From: Cladopsammia gracilis
Lineage: Eukaryota; Cnidaria; Anthozoa; Scleractinia; Dendrophylliidae
Assembly (NCBI GenBank): GCA_022457155.1
Contig: JAJGOT010000193.1
Location: forward strand, 691,001-755,000
Length of the DNA: 64,000 nt
Direction of reading: 5' to 3'
In this document: in pieces, positions 10,664 to 23,690 of the stretch
Position numbering within the stretch: the stretch's first letter is position 1
Layout: the number at the start of each line of letters is the position of its first letter
Program-made: the position numbers and the translations under genes
Notes under the pieces: model-generated
Databases searched by the model: none
The model's input: only the letters and a program-made list of their open reading frames with translations
Told to the model about the DNA's origin: nothing

Positions 10664-13600
10664 TATTTTCGCTTGTGCAGGACATCTTGGTTATTATGAA
10701 CGCAAACTGCACTTGACGTTCATATTGCTTTTGGCTTGGTGGAAGGAATCGCAGTAAAGAATGAAAGCAGACTAAAAGAATCAAGATTATAAACTGCTGC
10801 TTATTAGTAGCTGTGCTCACTGCGCTGCAATATAACTAGCGGACAGCGCGCGTGTAACCCAGCATGTGGTACCCACGATATCTCTTGCGCGCAGATTTTT
10901 AATAAATAACGGCAAAGAAAGGCGGCTCCTGATAAAGATTATGCATACGAACGAGACAGCCAGATAAATTAAACATCTTTTGCTGCCAGACGCTGAAATA
11001 AATAGCTTTATATCATGTACCAAAGTAGTCAATAGGCTGGGTCAAAAAAAATAATAGATTTCCGCTGCTAAATGCAGAGCTTTTCACCCTTTTATGAACA
11101 AATCGTTAATGTATGAGTGTTATAATTGTAATAACCGAGAAAAGAAGTGATGGACATATTTTATCCAGGCAAAGTTTCACACGCAACGGACAAGACATAC
11201 GATTTTCACTGCAAAGATCACCTTAAAAAGAAAATTGTTCGACGATATGAAACAAAATACTGCTCACCAGGTTTGGTTTAAGGAAAAAAAACAGTGTTTT
11301 ATATATATACTGTTTTCAATTTTCTTTTGCGAACATTATGTTCATTTAGTTCTTTGCCTGACTTATCACTCATGTACATTATACGCTTTATTACAAACTT
11401 TTTTTTTTTCAAAATTAGTTTCAAACTAGCCGACTAGCTATTTTGAAACAAGAAATTTGGCTTTTTTTGCTATTAATTAAGTCTTAGAAATTCAAATTGT
11501 TTTGATCGTGGAAAGAGTGTATATCATTATTGAAAAAAACAACATACGGGGAATCGCCAACCTAATTGAATCTGATTATATCTTGTCCTTCAAGTAATTC
11601 CTCAAGGAACCTTTCATCTTTTGCGAACGAAATAATACGGATTATAACATATATAGTGGGGCAGAAATTTTACTTCGCTGGTGTAACTCACGGTGAATGA
11701 TTTGAATTGCATTGATCCAAAACGACATCTGACTAACACAGGTTTGTGAATTTTCTGTGATAATTTTGAGAAAATACAGTTTAATACAACTGAAGGTTAA
11801 CTTGACCCAGACAGTGTAATTAGCATTTCGCATAGCAAAATGTTGTTCATTTTTTCTCTATTTTTTAAATGCAAAAACGTATAGACCTTTAGTATTTTGA
11901 TTTTACCGGTTTGAATAACTCAAACTACGTTAAAAGCCTCTTCTTACTTTAACGTGGTATCCGATTAGCGTTGCTTTGTGATAAATGTTTTATTTTTCCA
12001 TCGCACACATATTTAACATCTATTTGGTGTTTTTGATCAACATCTTCTCCTTATTATTGAAATGGTCTTGAAAAAAAATAAATATTCCCATTTCATTCGC
12101 TTTACATTTGCCTTTCATTTGGCGGCACGGTTTATTTAATATAACTGCTTATCTTAAAAACTTCAAATGAAGATTCGTTCAGCTAGTTTAAGAACTCAAA
12201 CTGAAGGTTTTTTTCAGTTGAACGGTAACCAATGATTTTTCTGGCGGTCAAGATTTAACTGAAATACGTTGTAGTGCGTAGTCAATGATTTTTCCCGGCT
12301 TACAGTAAAATATTTTTTCGTTACATTTAGTGGCGACGAAACATGAAAACAATAACCGCAAACATGACTTTGGAAAAAAAATGACACATAAAATTTTATT
12401 TCAACAATCAACTGCGAAACTCCAGCTGAAATACTAAACATGTAATATTCATCCCTATAGCTAGCCGACAAGTTTCACGGTTCAAAAATCGATTCCAAAA
12501 TGCAATAAAACCCTTTCGATCCTTGCATAACAACTTGTTTTTCGGTGTGTTTTCGTCCACGTCGCCGTCGTTAAACCGGACAGCATCAATTATTCCAATT
12601 ATTTTCATTGTATAATAGTTTTTCTGCCTTCCATACTAATGAGGAGAGATCGCAAGATATTGCATTACAACAGAACAATTTACAGTCTTTGCTGTTGCCA
12701 AGATCGTTTCTCTTGTCCAATAAAAAGAACGCTGTAACAATTTCTTTTGTTGCGAGTCGCATTAGGCACTACATTAAATGTTTATTCTTTGAAGAGCAAA
12801 ACCCTAATCTCTTCATGAAGAAGCGCTTAGCCCTTAACCTTAAATGTACACGAAATCGTAAACATTCCTGCTAAGTAAACATACGATTCTCTCTAAAACA
12901 CACCAGGAAACATTCAATGAAATAATAATCAAAACAACATATACTGAAATTTTCGTTTAAAAATAGCGGTTTGATTTCTAAGCGTTAATAACTGGAAATC
13001 ATATGTAACCAAGTATAATTCGCTAGAAAAATAAACTGTAACACCTGTTTCTGAAAAAAAAATCTATCTGCGCGTTTACAATGTTGCCTCTCCTTCCCGT
13101 GAAAGGATAATTTCTGTTTCACTTTTCTCGTCGAATGAATTTGGCCAATACTATTAAAGATACTACTTGGATAAGTAACCTGGCAGTGATGGTTTTTGTT
13201 CTTAAAATCGGACAACTAGTGCCGCGAGTGTGCCAAAAGTTGCTAAGATATCATTTTCAATTTAAGACTGATTTAACAGCTGAGAAATTCTGCAAACCTC
13301 GTGTTATAATATAGCCACTGGATGTTTTATATCATTTTGTTTGGGAATTAGTTTGTCTAAAAGTCATCTTTACTCCAAACATGAAGAAAAACAACTCGAG
13401 TTCGTTTTGTTCTCAGAAAAGGTGAATATAAGCAATTTTTTTCATTTCCTTTCCTCAGTCGGTGTTTTTACAATTTCAATCTTTTTGAAAACCACCCCTT
13501 TGCTTTGTATGAAATATTTCCATATCAAAGTAACTTTTGAAGGTAATTTTCGCATCACTACATTTTGCGATTTTAGATTAGTTGTGGAAAAGGGATCACA

Positions 13601-14640
13601 ATTCAGCGATTCCAAGGAAGACACTGTTTTTATCAAGAAACTCACAACTGAAAACGAAAAAAAAACACGATTCGTTTTACTTAACTACAAAACAAAAAAC
13701 AGTCAAAGGCAAATACAATGTAAAATGAAGCAAAGGCAAAATTGATAAGAACGCAGATTGCTAAACGATAACTTGGTCGACATAGGTTGTCATTAATTTT
13801 TTTTGTGCAAATTTCTTTTTGCGTCGCTAAAATTTTTCATGTCCTTTTCAAATCGAAGATGTCCTACATTGTGTTGTATGTTTTTACTTTACGTGCGTGA
13901 ATGATAATAACATAGAGAAAATATTACGACGGCTTGCGGTCTGCGGAAAAAGTTGAGCCGCATTTTACTTCTTCCGTAGACGCAAGTCGTCTATATTTAC
14001 GCATGTTAATCCATCATTTAATACGCTGAATTAGAAATTCACTTTCGCTATCTCCCGACGCATTTTGATAAACAAAGAAAAAACAATGCATAAATAAGTC
14101 AGGTAGAAAAGCTTCATATATCTACCCTGAGACAGTGTTTTGACGCAGTTTAGCATCAATAGGGATTATGCAAAATACGAAAGGGACGCCATTTCACGGT
14201 TTATAGCTATCAATCTTGCGCCTTGCAGAAAACATTAAGATCAATTGCTATGTGATGAGCTTAAACACTCGACTGCAAACACATGACAATCGCACTTTTT
14301 CTTATCAATTTTCTTATCATCTTAACGAGAAACCGAACTTACCAAACGTTTGTTGTGAGTACGCTTTTTAAAAAAACTATATTTGTTACTAACAACGGAT
14401 TATAGTTTTACTGAACATTACTCGAGATAAAATTGAATTAAACATGCAAGAAACCCCCATGTTATATACACGGTGTTAATGTTTTCGTTAGTCTTGAAGT
14501 ACATTTACCGTTAAAAAACTACCGTTTCAAAAATCAAAGGGACTCCATAAATCCTGTACCCTCGCTCTCTCCGGCATCTCCCTCCGGCATCAGACACCTC
14601 TTTTGTCTCCTTTACCTAGGGCATTAAAAGTGGCGGATCT
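10664..14640. other. Gene-free stretch
   Basis: About 4 kb of AT-rich DNA without a convincing exon, RNA gene or repeat family. The longest open frame (13341-13745) begins at a TTG codon, shows no domain and is lysine/phenylalanine rich as expected from base composition. Confidence 0.5.
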
Positions 14641-14774
14641 GGTGGAGCCCCCCCCCCCCCCCACCCCCCATCTTTCAGAACATAAGACCCGAAGGGTCGA
14701 ATTCGGCTATTTCCAGTCTTTATGCCAGGTTCACGAGAAAATATACGGCAAAAGGGGCACTTTCGCGAAGAGGA

Positions 14775-15010
14775 ATTTTTCGGGGCAACATCATTCCGTT
14801 GTGACTTTTCGCGAAACAATGTTGCGTTGCAGGTTGCAGACCTGATGTTGCGCGTATAACCACCTACGCGCGCGACAAATTTCCATGTTTCATGCTTTAA
14901 GTAGACGTCGTTTCTGCTTTTTGCAACATGAAAATTTGTTGCCGCGTAGGCAATACGTCGGAACAAACAATCTCAAATTGCAACGCAACGTTGCTTCCCC
15001 GGACAAGTTG
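14775..15010. repeat. Imperfect hairpin repeat, MITE-like
   Basis: Inverted matches join CCTACGCGCGCGACAAATTT (near 14866) with AAATTTGTTGCCGCGTAGG (near 14932), with GCAACATC/AACGTTGC motifs outside them. The ends and the target duplication could not be fixed. Confidence 0.4.
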
Positions 15011-17129
15011 CACGGAAAGGCTGTTGCTCTATCGCCTTTGGGAACATGATTGGAATGGTGTTTTACTGTGTTTCGTTATCATTTTAGTGCCCTTTGAAGG
15101 AGAAAAAGTGAAAGCTAATACACTTAGTGATCTTTTCGGATCTTTCAGCTGAATATTTCGGTGGCACAAAAGTTTAGGAAACTGAAGGAATCAGTTATTT
15201 TCCGAATTTGCTAGCTGCGTTCTCGTCTTTCCTAAATCCTATCTGACCTTTCATTTCGTATCCAAAACTACAGTTTTTTCCACCGACAACAAAAGGCGCT
15301 AAAGTTTTAAAGCGACATTTTACTAAAGAAAACTCTAGTTTTTAGCTTAATTAATTACGAAATTTTTAGATGACTCGAGCTTTCCTAGCAGCTCTTCCAC
15401 CGAAAATATTTGTTGCTTGTTCCTGATATATTCTTATGAAGCACCGTGTAATATTAACTCGTATCTGACCCCTGCATAAATTATAATACTAAACTATCCG
15501 CGCAAACAGTTTTATCGTGCAGCCGCCATGTTTTCAGTGTTACTTACGTTTTGGGGCCGAATTTTTTTCCCATTTAATAGCGCTCGTTCATTATAGTTTT
15601 GTAGTCCTTTTATCCTTTTATTATACAGATATGAATCCCCTTCATTACACGGCTTTTGTTTAAGGTTACAATTTATTTTTACTGGTCAGTTGTAAAAATA
15701 AACCGCAATATCGTTAACCGCAGAAAATCGTTAAAAACATTAAAGGTGTAAATTAACTGCTAGTGGGACATCAATGAAAAATTTATAATAAACAACTTCT
15801 TCGATACATTGTTGTTTTCAGGTATCTAAGAACTGAACGGCAAACAATATATATTCAAATTAACTGGACAACAGCCACATCATGTTGTCTGACCCGTTAC
15901 GATCCAAAGTTTTCTGAAGTGTAAATCGAGTAACAGATTTTCGGGATCAGTTTTCGCACACTGCAGCGGTCATTTTCAGCGCGTTTCAGTAAAACTGAAT
16001 CTGCCGTTCTTTTATCGCGTACTTTCCTTTATCCGCTCATAAGATGATTACAGCTCTAACAATAGGGAACGTTCGATATTGTTTACGATAAGCACTGGTT
16101 TATTGTATATGCTAGAGAAAAGTGAAATTTTAATCAGGTTGGCTGTTCCATATCTAAATTTGCATGTGGCGTATAATGGGTTTTCAGGTATTCTCTTTGT
16201 TTTTCTAAACTAGCTATAAACAAGGTCGTGAACTTGGGAAGAGAAAAACAACGGTTTCCCTTGGAAATCATCGACAGTTTGATTGTCAAAAAAAATTTCG
16301 CCTTCATTTAACCATAAGAGGTAAGTTCCTTAACTAAAAAGTAACAATAAGTGTTGATGTTGAGGGATATTTTGGAGGTTTTTTTAAAATGAAATGCATT
16401 ACGACACGTAATAACGGATTATTGCTTTTGCGTAAAACAGAAACGAATCATGAATCTTTGGCCGGTTTTTGTACGTTTATTAGAAAATATCTGTATTCAG
16501 TTTCAATTGAACTGTGAACCATCATCGCAATTTCGCACAAAATGTTCTGACAAGCGGCCTCCTCGAAAATTGTGAATCTTTACTGTGATCTCTCGCGTAC
16601 AAACTTTGCTAATAAAATAGATTTTGTTTGCTTTCGTTTTCGTACCGTTAGCGAAAGCCAACAAATATTATCTTCATGAAAACTTGATTATAGATCATTA
16701 TATATAAACATTGCCACTGCTCTCATGGGCAAAACTTGCTCTAATAACTGGTTTACGGCGTCCTACGTGCACTCAACCATTTAATGGTGATACACATGTG
16801 ATTTCTCTCTATAACATTAATGTAGTGTCAAACAAACCGGTTACGAGAATATAGATATCATCGACTATAAAGTCTAGTCACCTTCGTGGCTAGGGGCGTT
16901 CGGGCGAGCGGGAGCGATAAGAGGCGGCTGTATTCGCAGGTTAGAAATGCTTTTGTGGTTAGCGGGCCAACTTTCGATCCGGCTGAAGGTCGCTGAAGGT
17001 CATAGAAAACATGGTGTTTGCTCTAGGGTTCTTTTTTTTTTTCAGTATAAATATAAGTTATGTAAAGCCCTTCATTCTTACAACGAAACCTTGGGAATTG
17101 TTAACTAGTCAGACTAGTGGCTCACAGTC
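15011..17129. other. Gene-free stretch
   Basis: No coding frame, RNA gene or clear repeat was recognised in these 2.1 kb. Confidence 0.5.
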
Positions 17130-17498
17130 TAACTTTTAAGCCTGGGGGGTAGGTACCCTGTATATTTTTGGGTAGGGGTGCCCTGCTGGGACTCTGAAAC
17201 CCTTACCCTATAACAGACCATGTTCAGCTGATTTTGCAACCCTATACTAGACTACTAGACACCGAAAATCCCTATACCCTATACCCTATACCCTATACCT
17301 TACTGTATCACTATCAGTGTTTTTAATGGAAAACCATCTATCAATAATGTTGGCGCGATGATTTTCTTTCCGTTTAGATGAAGACTCATTCTCTTCCGAG
17401 TTTCAATTCTTATTCTAGACTTAATTTTTTATCCACAAAAACTCTCTGATTTCTATACCCTATCCCAGACTGAACTGATTGAAAACCATACCCTTCAT
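17130..17498. repeat. Repeat with degenerate CCCTATA tandem
   Basis: Around 17270-17305 there are about four head-to-tail CCCTATA units, with scattered CCCTA-like motifs on both sides up to CCATACCC. It is interstitial and imperfect, and not the TTAGGG telomere repeat. Confidence 0.6.
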
Positions 17499-17506
17499 GA
17501 AAACTA

Positions 17507-17848
17507 GGGGTGGCGAAAATTTTGGTCCGGTCTCGAAATCTCGGCAGTTTTTGTTTTAAGTCTCAAAGTCTCGTTAATTTGGCTGGTGCTTTTTCTGTCT
17601 CGGAGTCTCGGATTTTTTTCCTCAAAGTCTTGCAGTCTCGGATACTTTTGTCAAGCATTCACATTCTTCATCCTTGTTTGTTGTTTGATAGGTGAATCGG
17701 ATATTTTTGGCTCTGAGTCTCGGTCTCGGTTTTTGCCCGCATTGGGTCTCGGGCTCGGATTTTATAACGTAGCTCCGGTCGCGGTCTCGGATTTTGAAAC
17801 AAGGGTCTCGGCGTCTCGGCGAGTCTCGGATTTACCATTCGCCACCCC
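17507..17848. mobile_element. hAT-like MITE with 8-bp target duplication
   Basis: Ends GGGGTGGCGAA... and ...TTCGCCACCCC are flanked by GAAAACTA (17499-17506) and TAAAACTA (17849-17856), an 8-bp duplication with one mismatch. The 342-bp interior repeats the motif GTCTCGG many times. hAT elements make 8-bp duplications. It has inserted beside a 106-bp tandem array. Confidence 0.8.
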
Positions 17849-17856
17849 TAAAACTA

Positions 17857-18120
17857 CTGAGCAGTACTTTCCTGTGGTGCTGTTTATTATGCTGTATAAG
17901 GTGGTTCTAACTTTTGAGTCTGTGGATGAAATCCTAAAGTGTGACCATTCAAATGAACGCTATCGAGCAGTACTTTCTTGTGGTACTGTTTATTTTGCTG
18001 TACAAGGTGGTTCTAACTTTTGAGTCTGTGAATGAAATCCTACTGTGTGATTATTCAAATGAAACCTCTTAAGCAGTATTTTCATATGGCACCGTTTGTT
18101 TTTTTTTTTTTTTAGTTTGA
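17857..18120 (-). repeat. Tandem array of ~106-bp units (88/106-bp family, reverse orientation)
   Basis: Units starting GAGCAGTACT recur at about 17859, 17965 and 18071. Each carries the reverse complement of the family core GACTCAAAAGTTAGAACCA and GGATTTCATCCACAGAC. The same family occurs at 22980, 25860, 27790, 43561, 59708 and 62700. Confidence 0.85.
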
Positions 18121-18429
18121 GACAAAATAGAATTTGGTATTTTTCTCGAATGTTGCTTTTAGCCACTCTAGGGTATAAAGGGATTTTAAAACAGTAGACC
18201 ACTTTGAAAAGGGGTGCCAGCCTGAGGCGACAGTGGCTGTGCATAGTTTTATAGTATCGCGCTACCAAACTTGCCTTATGGATTATCTGTGTATGGCGCT
18301 AGCTGCAGATAGGGTTTTCTAGATCGTTGCAACAAGACCAGAGAAATTTCATTTTAACGCCTTTGGATGTGCGAGTTTTGCTCGAGAAACAAGACGAAAA
18401 TCATTTTGTATATTTTGTTTTTTATCACT

Positions 18430-18524
18430 GATGTAAATTTTTGAATTTAATTTTTGTTTAAACTATTGTGCTGTAAAGCGCCATGAGCTCTGGATATGGC
18501 GCTATAGAAACCTTTATTATTAAT

Positions 18525-18556
<32 letters not shown>

Positions 18557-18575
18557 GTTATTATTATTATTATTA
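18430..18575 (+). repeat. Retroposon 3' tail with (TTA)n
   Basis: TGTAAAGCGCCATGAGCTCT and GGCGCTATAGAAA precede a TTA microsatellite, an arrangement that I recognise as a common LINE/SINE 3' end. No coding sequence is attached. Confidence 0.5.
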
Positions 18576-18776
18576 AAACTTGAGGCAAACAGACTCGACA
18601 GCCACCCTCTCAGCAGCCTACTGCCAAAGCTGAGAGACAAAATACAATTTACAAAAAGACAGCATGCCTAAAGCTAAATATCAAAACCACCCGTTTTATG
18701 GACTCTTTTACGCATATTTTTCACACATATTGTAACTGCCAGTCAATTTTAATCCTATACATTTTTACAAACACAG

Positions 18777-18975
18777 TGAGCAAAGCTGATACTACCTAGA
18801 ACAATTAACGCGACAACGACATGATAGAGCCCAAACTGAAAGCCAAAATGCAACATCAGCTTCTTTGCTCACTATGTTTGTATTACTATTTTTGGCTGAT
18901 CAGATCTTCTTTAGATCCTACGTACTCCAGCAGCATTTTCGTTCGCGGTCCTTTGCTCTTTGTTTCTACATTTTT
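18777..18975 (+). repeat. Dispersed repeat, single-arm copy
   Basis: Shares GCTGATACTAC, ACGCGACAACGACATG, GAGCCCAAACTGAAAGCCAAAATG and CATTTTCGTTCGCGGTCCTT with the copy at 20282-20545, but it has only one hairpin arm. Confidence 0.75.
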
Positions 18976-20281
18976 TTACCATTTTTTCACCATTTTTTCA
19001 GTTCCTTTTTGCAATTATAGATAGCGCAATAGTCAGTTATAGTTAGTGTTTTTTAATGTCTCATTTTATATTTTAATAGCTTAACACATATGTATTTTTT
19101 AGCTTTCTCAAAGCTATGTAACATATGATATATATTTTTATCCCTCGAGTGAATTAAAGACCATTGGACTGTGGAATCGAAAAGGCGCGCAAACCTTTCA
19201 GCGTGTCGCGAAGTGTGTATTTTTTTTCTTTTTTTTTTTTGCAAATTCAATGGAACAAATCGAAAGGAATTGGTACCGGCCCCATTTTAAGGAGAGATCT
19301 TTCAATAATCGGCTTTTAAATCTGGTTCACCATCGATGTTATCTTAAATTTAATTGTTCTGATCATTTGTTTATAAGAGGATTGAAGCTGACGAGCTAAC
19401 AACAAGAACTGTAGGATCTGCTAGTAAGTTTTTAATCCGTTCACATCGCTCGGCCTTGATCGAACTGAAGACAGAATTAATTATGCGAAGCTGACTCGAA
19501 GCTGGAACAGATACTCTCTATGCTGTCAGAAAAAATATAACCAAGGGAGACTAGGGAAGAAACAAGAGAAATATATAATGCACATCGTCCGACTTTGTGT
19601 GGCACATGGTTGGACAAGGCAGCCAAAATACTCCAAGAAGCAGGAGCTTAGCAAGAATTTAGCTTGCAGTGCAGGCGTTTTGTGTTCTTTGGTGGGTGAG
19701 TTCTGAATTAAGTGTTTGGTCGCCATTTTGGTTCTGCACAGCGTCGGGGGCTGGGAGGAGTGAATTAAGGGATGGTTTTCCTTCCTCTCCTCCTCCCCCC
19801 CCCCCCCTCCCCCCCCTCCTTCGCCTTCCAGCCTGACTCCCACACCCTTGATCGCGTCTTTTGACTCGCCTCAGACCGCGCCAACAAGAATTCAAATCGT
19901 GGAGTATTTTGTCACGTGACACACGATGAAATGGCGATTTTAGAGGTAACCTCGTCCCCACCGCCTTCTCTGATTTCAAAATGGCAGGTGTAGAAACCCC
20001 CGGACAAGGCTCGCAAGATTATCCAATAATCATGGAGTATTTTGTCACGTGACACACGATGAAATGGCGTTTTCGGATGTTCTTATCAGCGATTGACAAC
20101 CGTGTTTGCTATCTGGCAATATGAAACCGTTGTTCAAACGAAACGAAGACATTTTATCATGTTTTGCGCGACAAAATGCTTCACGATTTTTGCATTTATT
20201 GGCAGACTTGTCCAGCGGTTTGTACGACCGACCCGCCATTTTGAAAGCGGATAATGCCCTGGGACGAGGATGATATTTTGA
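18976..20281. other. Gene-free stretch with a direct repeat
   Basis: Contains a direct repeat of about 37 bases at about 19900 and 20034 (GAGTATTTTGTCACGTGACA...), a C-rich run near 19796-19818 and CpG-containing sequence. Minus-strand frames at 19526-19979 cross the C-run and are low-complexity artefacts. Confidence 0.5.
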
Positions 20282-20545
20282 TAAAGTATGGAGCAAGGCT
20301 GATACTACGTAGTACATTTAACGCGACAACGACATGTTAGAGCCCAAACTGAAAGCCAAAATGGTCCACGGTTGCATTTTGGCTTTCAGTTTGGGCTCTA
20401 TCATGTCGTTGTCGCGTTAAATGTACTACGTAGTATCAGCCTTGCTCTATACTTTGATTGTATCTCTATTTTTGGCTGACTAGATCTGTTACCGATCCTA
20501 CGTACACCGGCAACATTTTCGTTCGCGGTCCTTTGCATCTTATTT
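20282..20545. repeat. Dispersed repeat with near-perfect ~80-bp hairpin
   Basis: The sequence from about 20289 (GAGCAAGGCTGATACTACG) to about 20366 is repeated in reverse complement to about 20447 with almost no spacer, differing at about one position. The 3' part matches the copy at 18777-18975. Confidence 0.85.
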
Positions 20546-20559
20546 ACGATATTTTGACG

Positions 20560-21385
20560 TTCAGTGAGACCAAGGTCTCCTCAAGCCACTAGAGCCAATT
20601 TTTAATTGCACTTTTTTTAAGGCCCAAATTGAAGAGAACAGTTTGTCCGATATACAGCTCAGCTTGTTACACAGAACCGGACAGACGGGTTGCTAGGGTC
20701 TGGTGACGAGTTTCGACTTCATCTCAAATGGCCGCCATGTTTGAAATAAAGTTTGCGCATTTGACTAATGACAATCACTCGTTCTATCGGTTGCTATTAA
20801 GTTATTTTCTAAATCTTTGCAAAACAAATTTGCATTACAGACTAGTGCGTAAAAAAGGAAGAATGGCACTTTTACGTAATGTTTGTTTTGAGAAGAATAT
20901 GGTTCCCCTCAATTTCGTCAGTTTAAACCGCAAAAACCAGCCCTGCACTGAATTTTCTAAAGACCAGTTTTCAAAAACCTCAACTGTCTTAAACAGTGCA
21001 ATTTATGTGTGAAAGAATTGATGAATATTTCCAACAATGCCCTCAATGTAAAAGCGAGGGAGCTTCAAGTAAGTGAGATCAATATGTGCACAAGAATGTC
21101 TAGTACTTACGATGCGTTCGATTCAGACCGTATTTCGAATCCGCGAAGTGAACGGCCCACAAAAAATCACGCATAGGAATTAAGGAGCCACTGGACTGAA
21201 TACTTAACATATCCCAAGTTTTGTCTTATAGGCAAGTTTTGACAGGTATTATAGAGTAAATTTGTATAAACAATTAAATTCGGAGACTAAGTATTTATTT
21301 TTGTTCTGGAATACGGTCGATCGAATACATAGTATGTTTATAATTCTGAATCGAGATTATTATTATCAATTCTCTGATGGTCTAT
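20560..21385. other. Gene-free stretch
   Basis: A 94-residue frame begins ATGGCCGCCATG at 20728 but has no recognisable domain, no supporting splice sites that I could identify, and a composition expected by chance. I leave it unannotated. Confidence 0.4.
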
Positions 21386-21387
21386 CA

Positions 21388-21705
21388 TTTTTAAAATAAA
21401 CAAGGCAAAAATGCACGGTATACAATTTCTAAAAGAAACACAAAAAATTTCCGTAAAAATTGATCTCTGGTATATTTACAGCCATATACTGAAATCGAAG
21501 TGGAAAACAAAGTGTTCCGTGCTACCCTGAAACGTGAGTTCATGATAATCAATTATCAGTAATTTCTACTATTTTTTATAAACAAGGCAATTATGCACGA
21601 TACACAGTTTCTAAAGGGAACTATTAAAATTTCCGTAGAAATTGATCTTGACTCTGGTATATATATATATTTACAGCCATATGCTAAAATAACTGCAAAA
21701 CACTT
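21388..21705 (+). repeat. Two-copy direct repeat, ~182-bp period
   Basis: AAACAAGGCAA, ATGCACG, TTTCTAAA, AATTTCCGTA and CTGGTATAT...TTTACAGCCATAT occur in the same order from 21398 and again from 21580. Confidence 0.8.
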
Positions 21706-22499
21706 CCATGTAAAGTGTCATGTGGTGTTTAATAATTTTTAAGATATTCTTCATCTCCCTTTTCAACGACAACAACACAGTATAAGCTTTCCAACACGCA
21801 CAGCTGAGTCTACGCATTCAAGTTTATAGACTAGGAATATCCCAGAAATATTTTACAGAATTAACTGACTTCTGACCTATTTTTAAGGGCGCACGTTAGA
21901 AGAAAGAGCTTGGCTCTGTTGTGTTGTCCCGCACCAGGTGTTTATTGTTTTTATTGCTTTTTAAAATAATTCATGGTGGACGTTATGTAAATAAATAAAT
22001 ATATATCGCAAACACTGGGATTTAACATTGATCCCTTTAAATTATTGTGCATAGTCCTTTGTGTTCTTTTATGCGCTATCGTGAAATTACCAGTATTTGG
22101 AATGGATTTGATGATAAAAGCCGCGAACATACATCTTAAGATCTCTTCAGTCATTACTACTTTCAACACAATTTCTTGGTACTCTACAGATAATATGTAT
22201 TTTGGCAATAGATTACTTTGTCTTTACTAGCTTGAAGCTATCTTTATATCGTTTTAAAAGTGGGGGGGGGGGGGGGGGCACTTAAAAAGGTTTTTCGTTT
22301 CGTTTTTTTTAATAGTTTTCATAAATGACGCTGAACTGTAAGAACATCAAAAAGAACTTTCTCGCGATAAAATTTAGAATTGGTCTTTGTTCTAAGACCC
22401 GAGGAACAGTGTCAGTATTTTCTATATGTTAAGTTCTGACGGTAAAAAGGCCGCTCCGCAATTACTTATTTACAGTTTTGCATTTAGGCATGAGTAACA
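21706..22499. other. Gene-free stretch with an 18-base G run
   Basis: No credible gene. The G run is at 22261-22278. Confidence 0.5.
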
Positions 22500-22726
22500 A
22501 TCATTGCTTTGGTTTTGCATTGCTACATCATGTTTTGCGATTAGCTAAAATCAGTGTCTCGCGTCACTTTCTGAACCAAAACCAATTGTTTGCACCCCTT
22601 TTCCCGCGCTTGGCGCCGGCTATATGTATTTGCTTCGAGTTCTGATTGGTTCATTGGATTATCTGTGTCTGTTGTCGTTGGCCAAAGTAATTACTTTGGT
22701 TTTGGTTTTACGGCACTGGATTAAAA
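22500..22726 (-). mobile_element. MITE family X, copy 2 (truncated)
   Basis: The reverse complement matches the 39595-39872 copy: TTCCCGCGCTTGGCGCC, TTCTGATTGGTTCATTGGA and ACTTTGGTTTTGGTTTTACG. The terminal CAGTTTTCAATTG repeat is missing here. Confidence 0.8.
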
Positions 22727-22979
22727 ACAGCGAAGGAAACGAAACCTTACAATTGATTGACCTGCATGATCTGTTTGTATACAAAATGTGCTAGAGGTTT
22801 CCAAAGGATTCATGTGATCATGTACGCGTGCAAAACAAATCTAATTTTGATAAATTGTCTCCGGTTTGGGCAGGAGGAGCAAAGTCTATTTCATAACAAA
22901 ATTTCAAAGGCTAAATTGAAGAAAAATATTATCACATTTGGTCTTCCAGAATATTGAAATACAAAAAGTACCAATGAAA

Positions 22980-23690
22980 TTACTGCTCCATGTAGCTTTT
23001 ATTTCAATGGTCGCACTTTAGACATGTTTAGAATTTCATCTACAGACTCGTATGTCAGAACCATGTTTACAGCATAATAAACAACATCATACAGAAAAGA
23101 GCTGCTCTCAATAGCTTTTATTTAAATAATCACACGTTACTAATGGGATCATCTGCAGGCTCAGTCAAATATTAGAATCATATTACACCATAATAAACAG
23201 CGGTGACCACAGAAAAGTACTGCTGAATAGCTTTTATTTGAATGGTCACACTTTAGGATTTCATCTACAGACTTAAACTGTTCAAACCATTTTTACAGCA
23301 TAATAAACAACCATATACAGTCGGGAAAGAGCTGCTCACCCAATAGTCCAACAGCTTTTATTTGAATGATCACACTTTAGGATTTCATCCCGGCAAACTC
23401 AAACTCAACTGAGTTAGTACCATTTGTATACCATAACAAACAGCACCACAGGAAAGTATTGCTTAATAGCTTTCATGTAAATGGTCGTAATTTAGGATTT
23501 CATCCACCGACTCAAATGTTTGAACGATTTCTTAAAGCATAATAAAAGCACTACAGGAAAGAACTACTCTTATATAGCTATTATTTGAATGGTCCGGCAC
23601 TTTAGAATTTCGTCCACCGGATGGTCAAAAGTAAAAGCCACCTTGTACAGCAAAACAAAACGCCAGCATTACAGGAAAGTACTGCTCACT
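22980..23690 (+). repeat. Divergent tandem array, six units of 108-124 bp
   Basis: AGCTTTTATTTGAATGG-type unit starts lie at about 22994, 23113, 23229, 23353, 23468 and 23576. Each is followed by a GGATTTCATC-CAGACTCA-like block and a CAGCATAATAAACA-like block. The units differ by point changes and small indels, so this is an old array of the same family as the 88-bp arrays. Confidence 0.85.

Noticed and set aside
13341..13745. 134-residue open frame
   Set aside because: It begins at TTG rather than ATG, lies in AT-rich sequence, has no recognisable domain or splice context, and its composition is what base bias would give.
17270..17305. CCCTATA repeats as telomeric DNA
   Set aside because: Only about four imperfect units, inside a larger dispersed repeat, and not the animal TTAGGG sequence.
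19526..19979. Two minus-strand frames of about 105 residues
   Set aside because: Both cross the C-rich run at 19797 and contain glycine-rich low-complexity sequence without domains.
20728..21012. 94-residue frame starting ATGGCCGCCATG
   Set aside because: Attractive start context but no recognisable domain, no conserved composition and no flanking exon evidence; such ATGGCGGCC strings also occur in promoter-like CpG-containing DNA.
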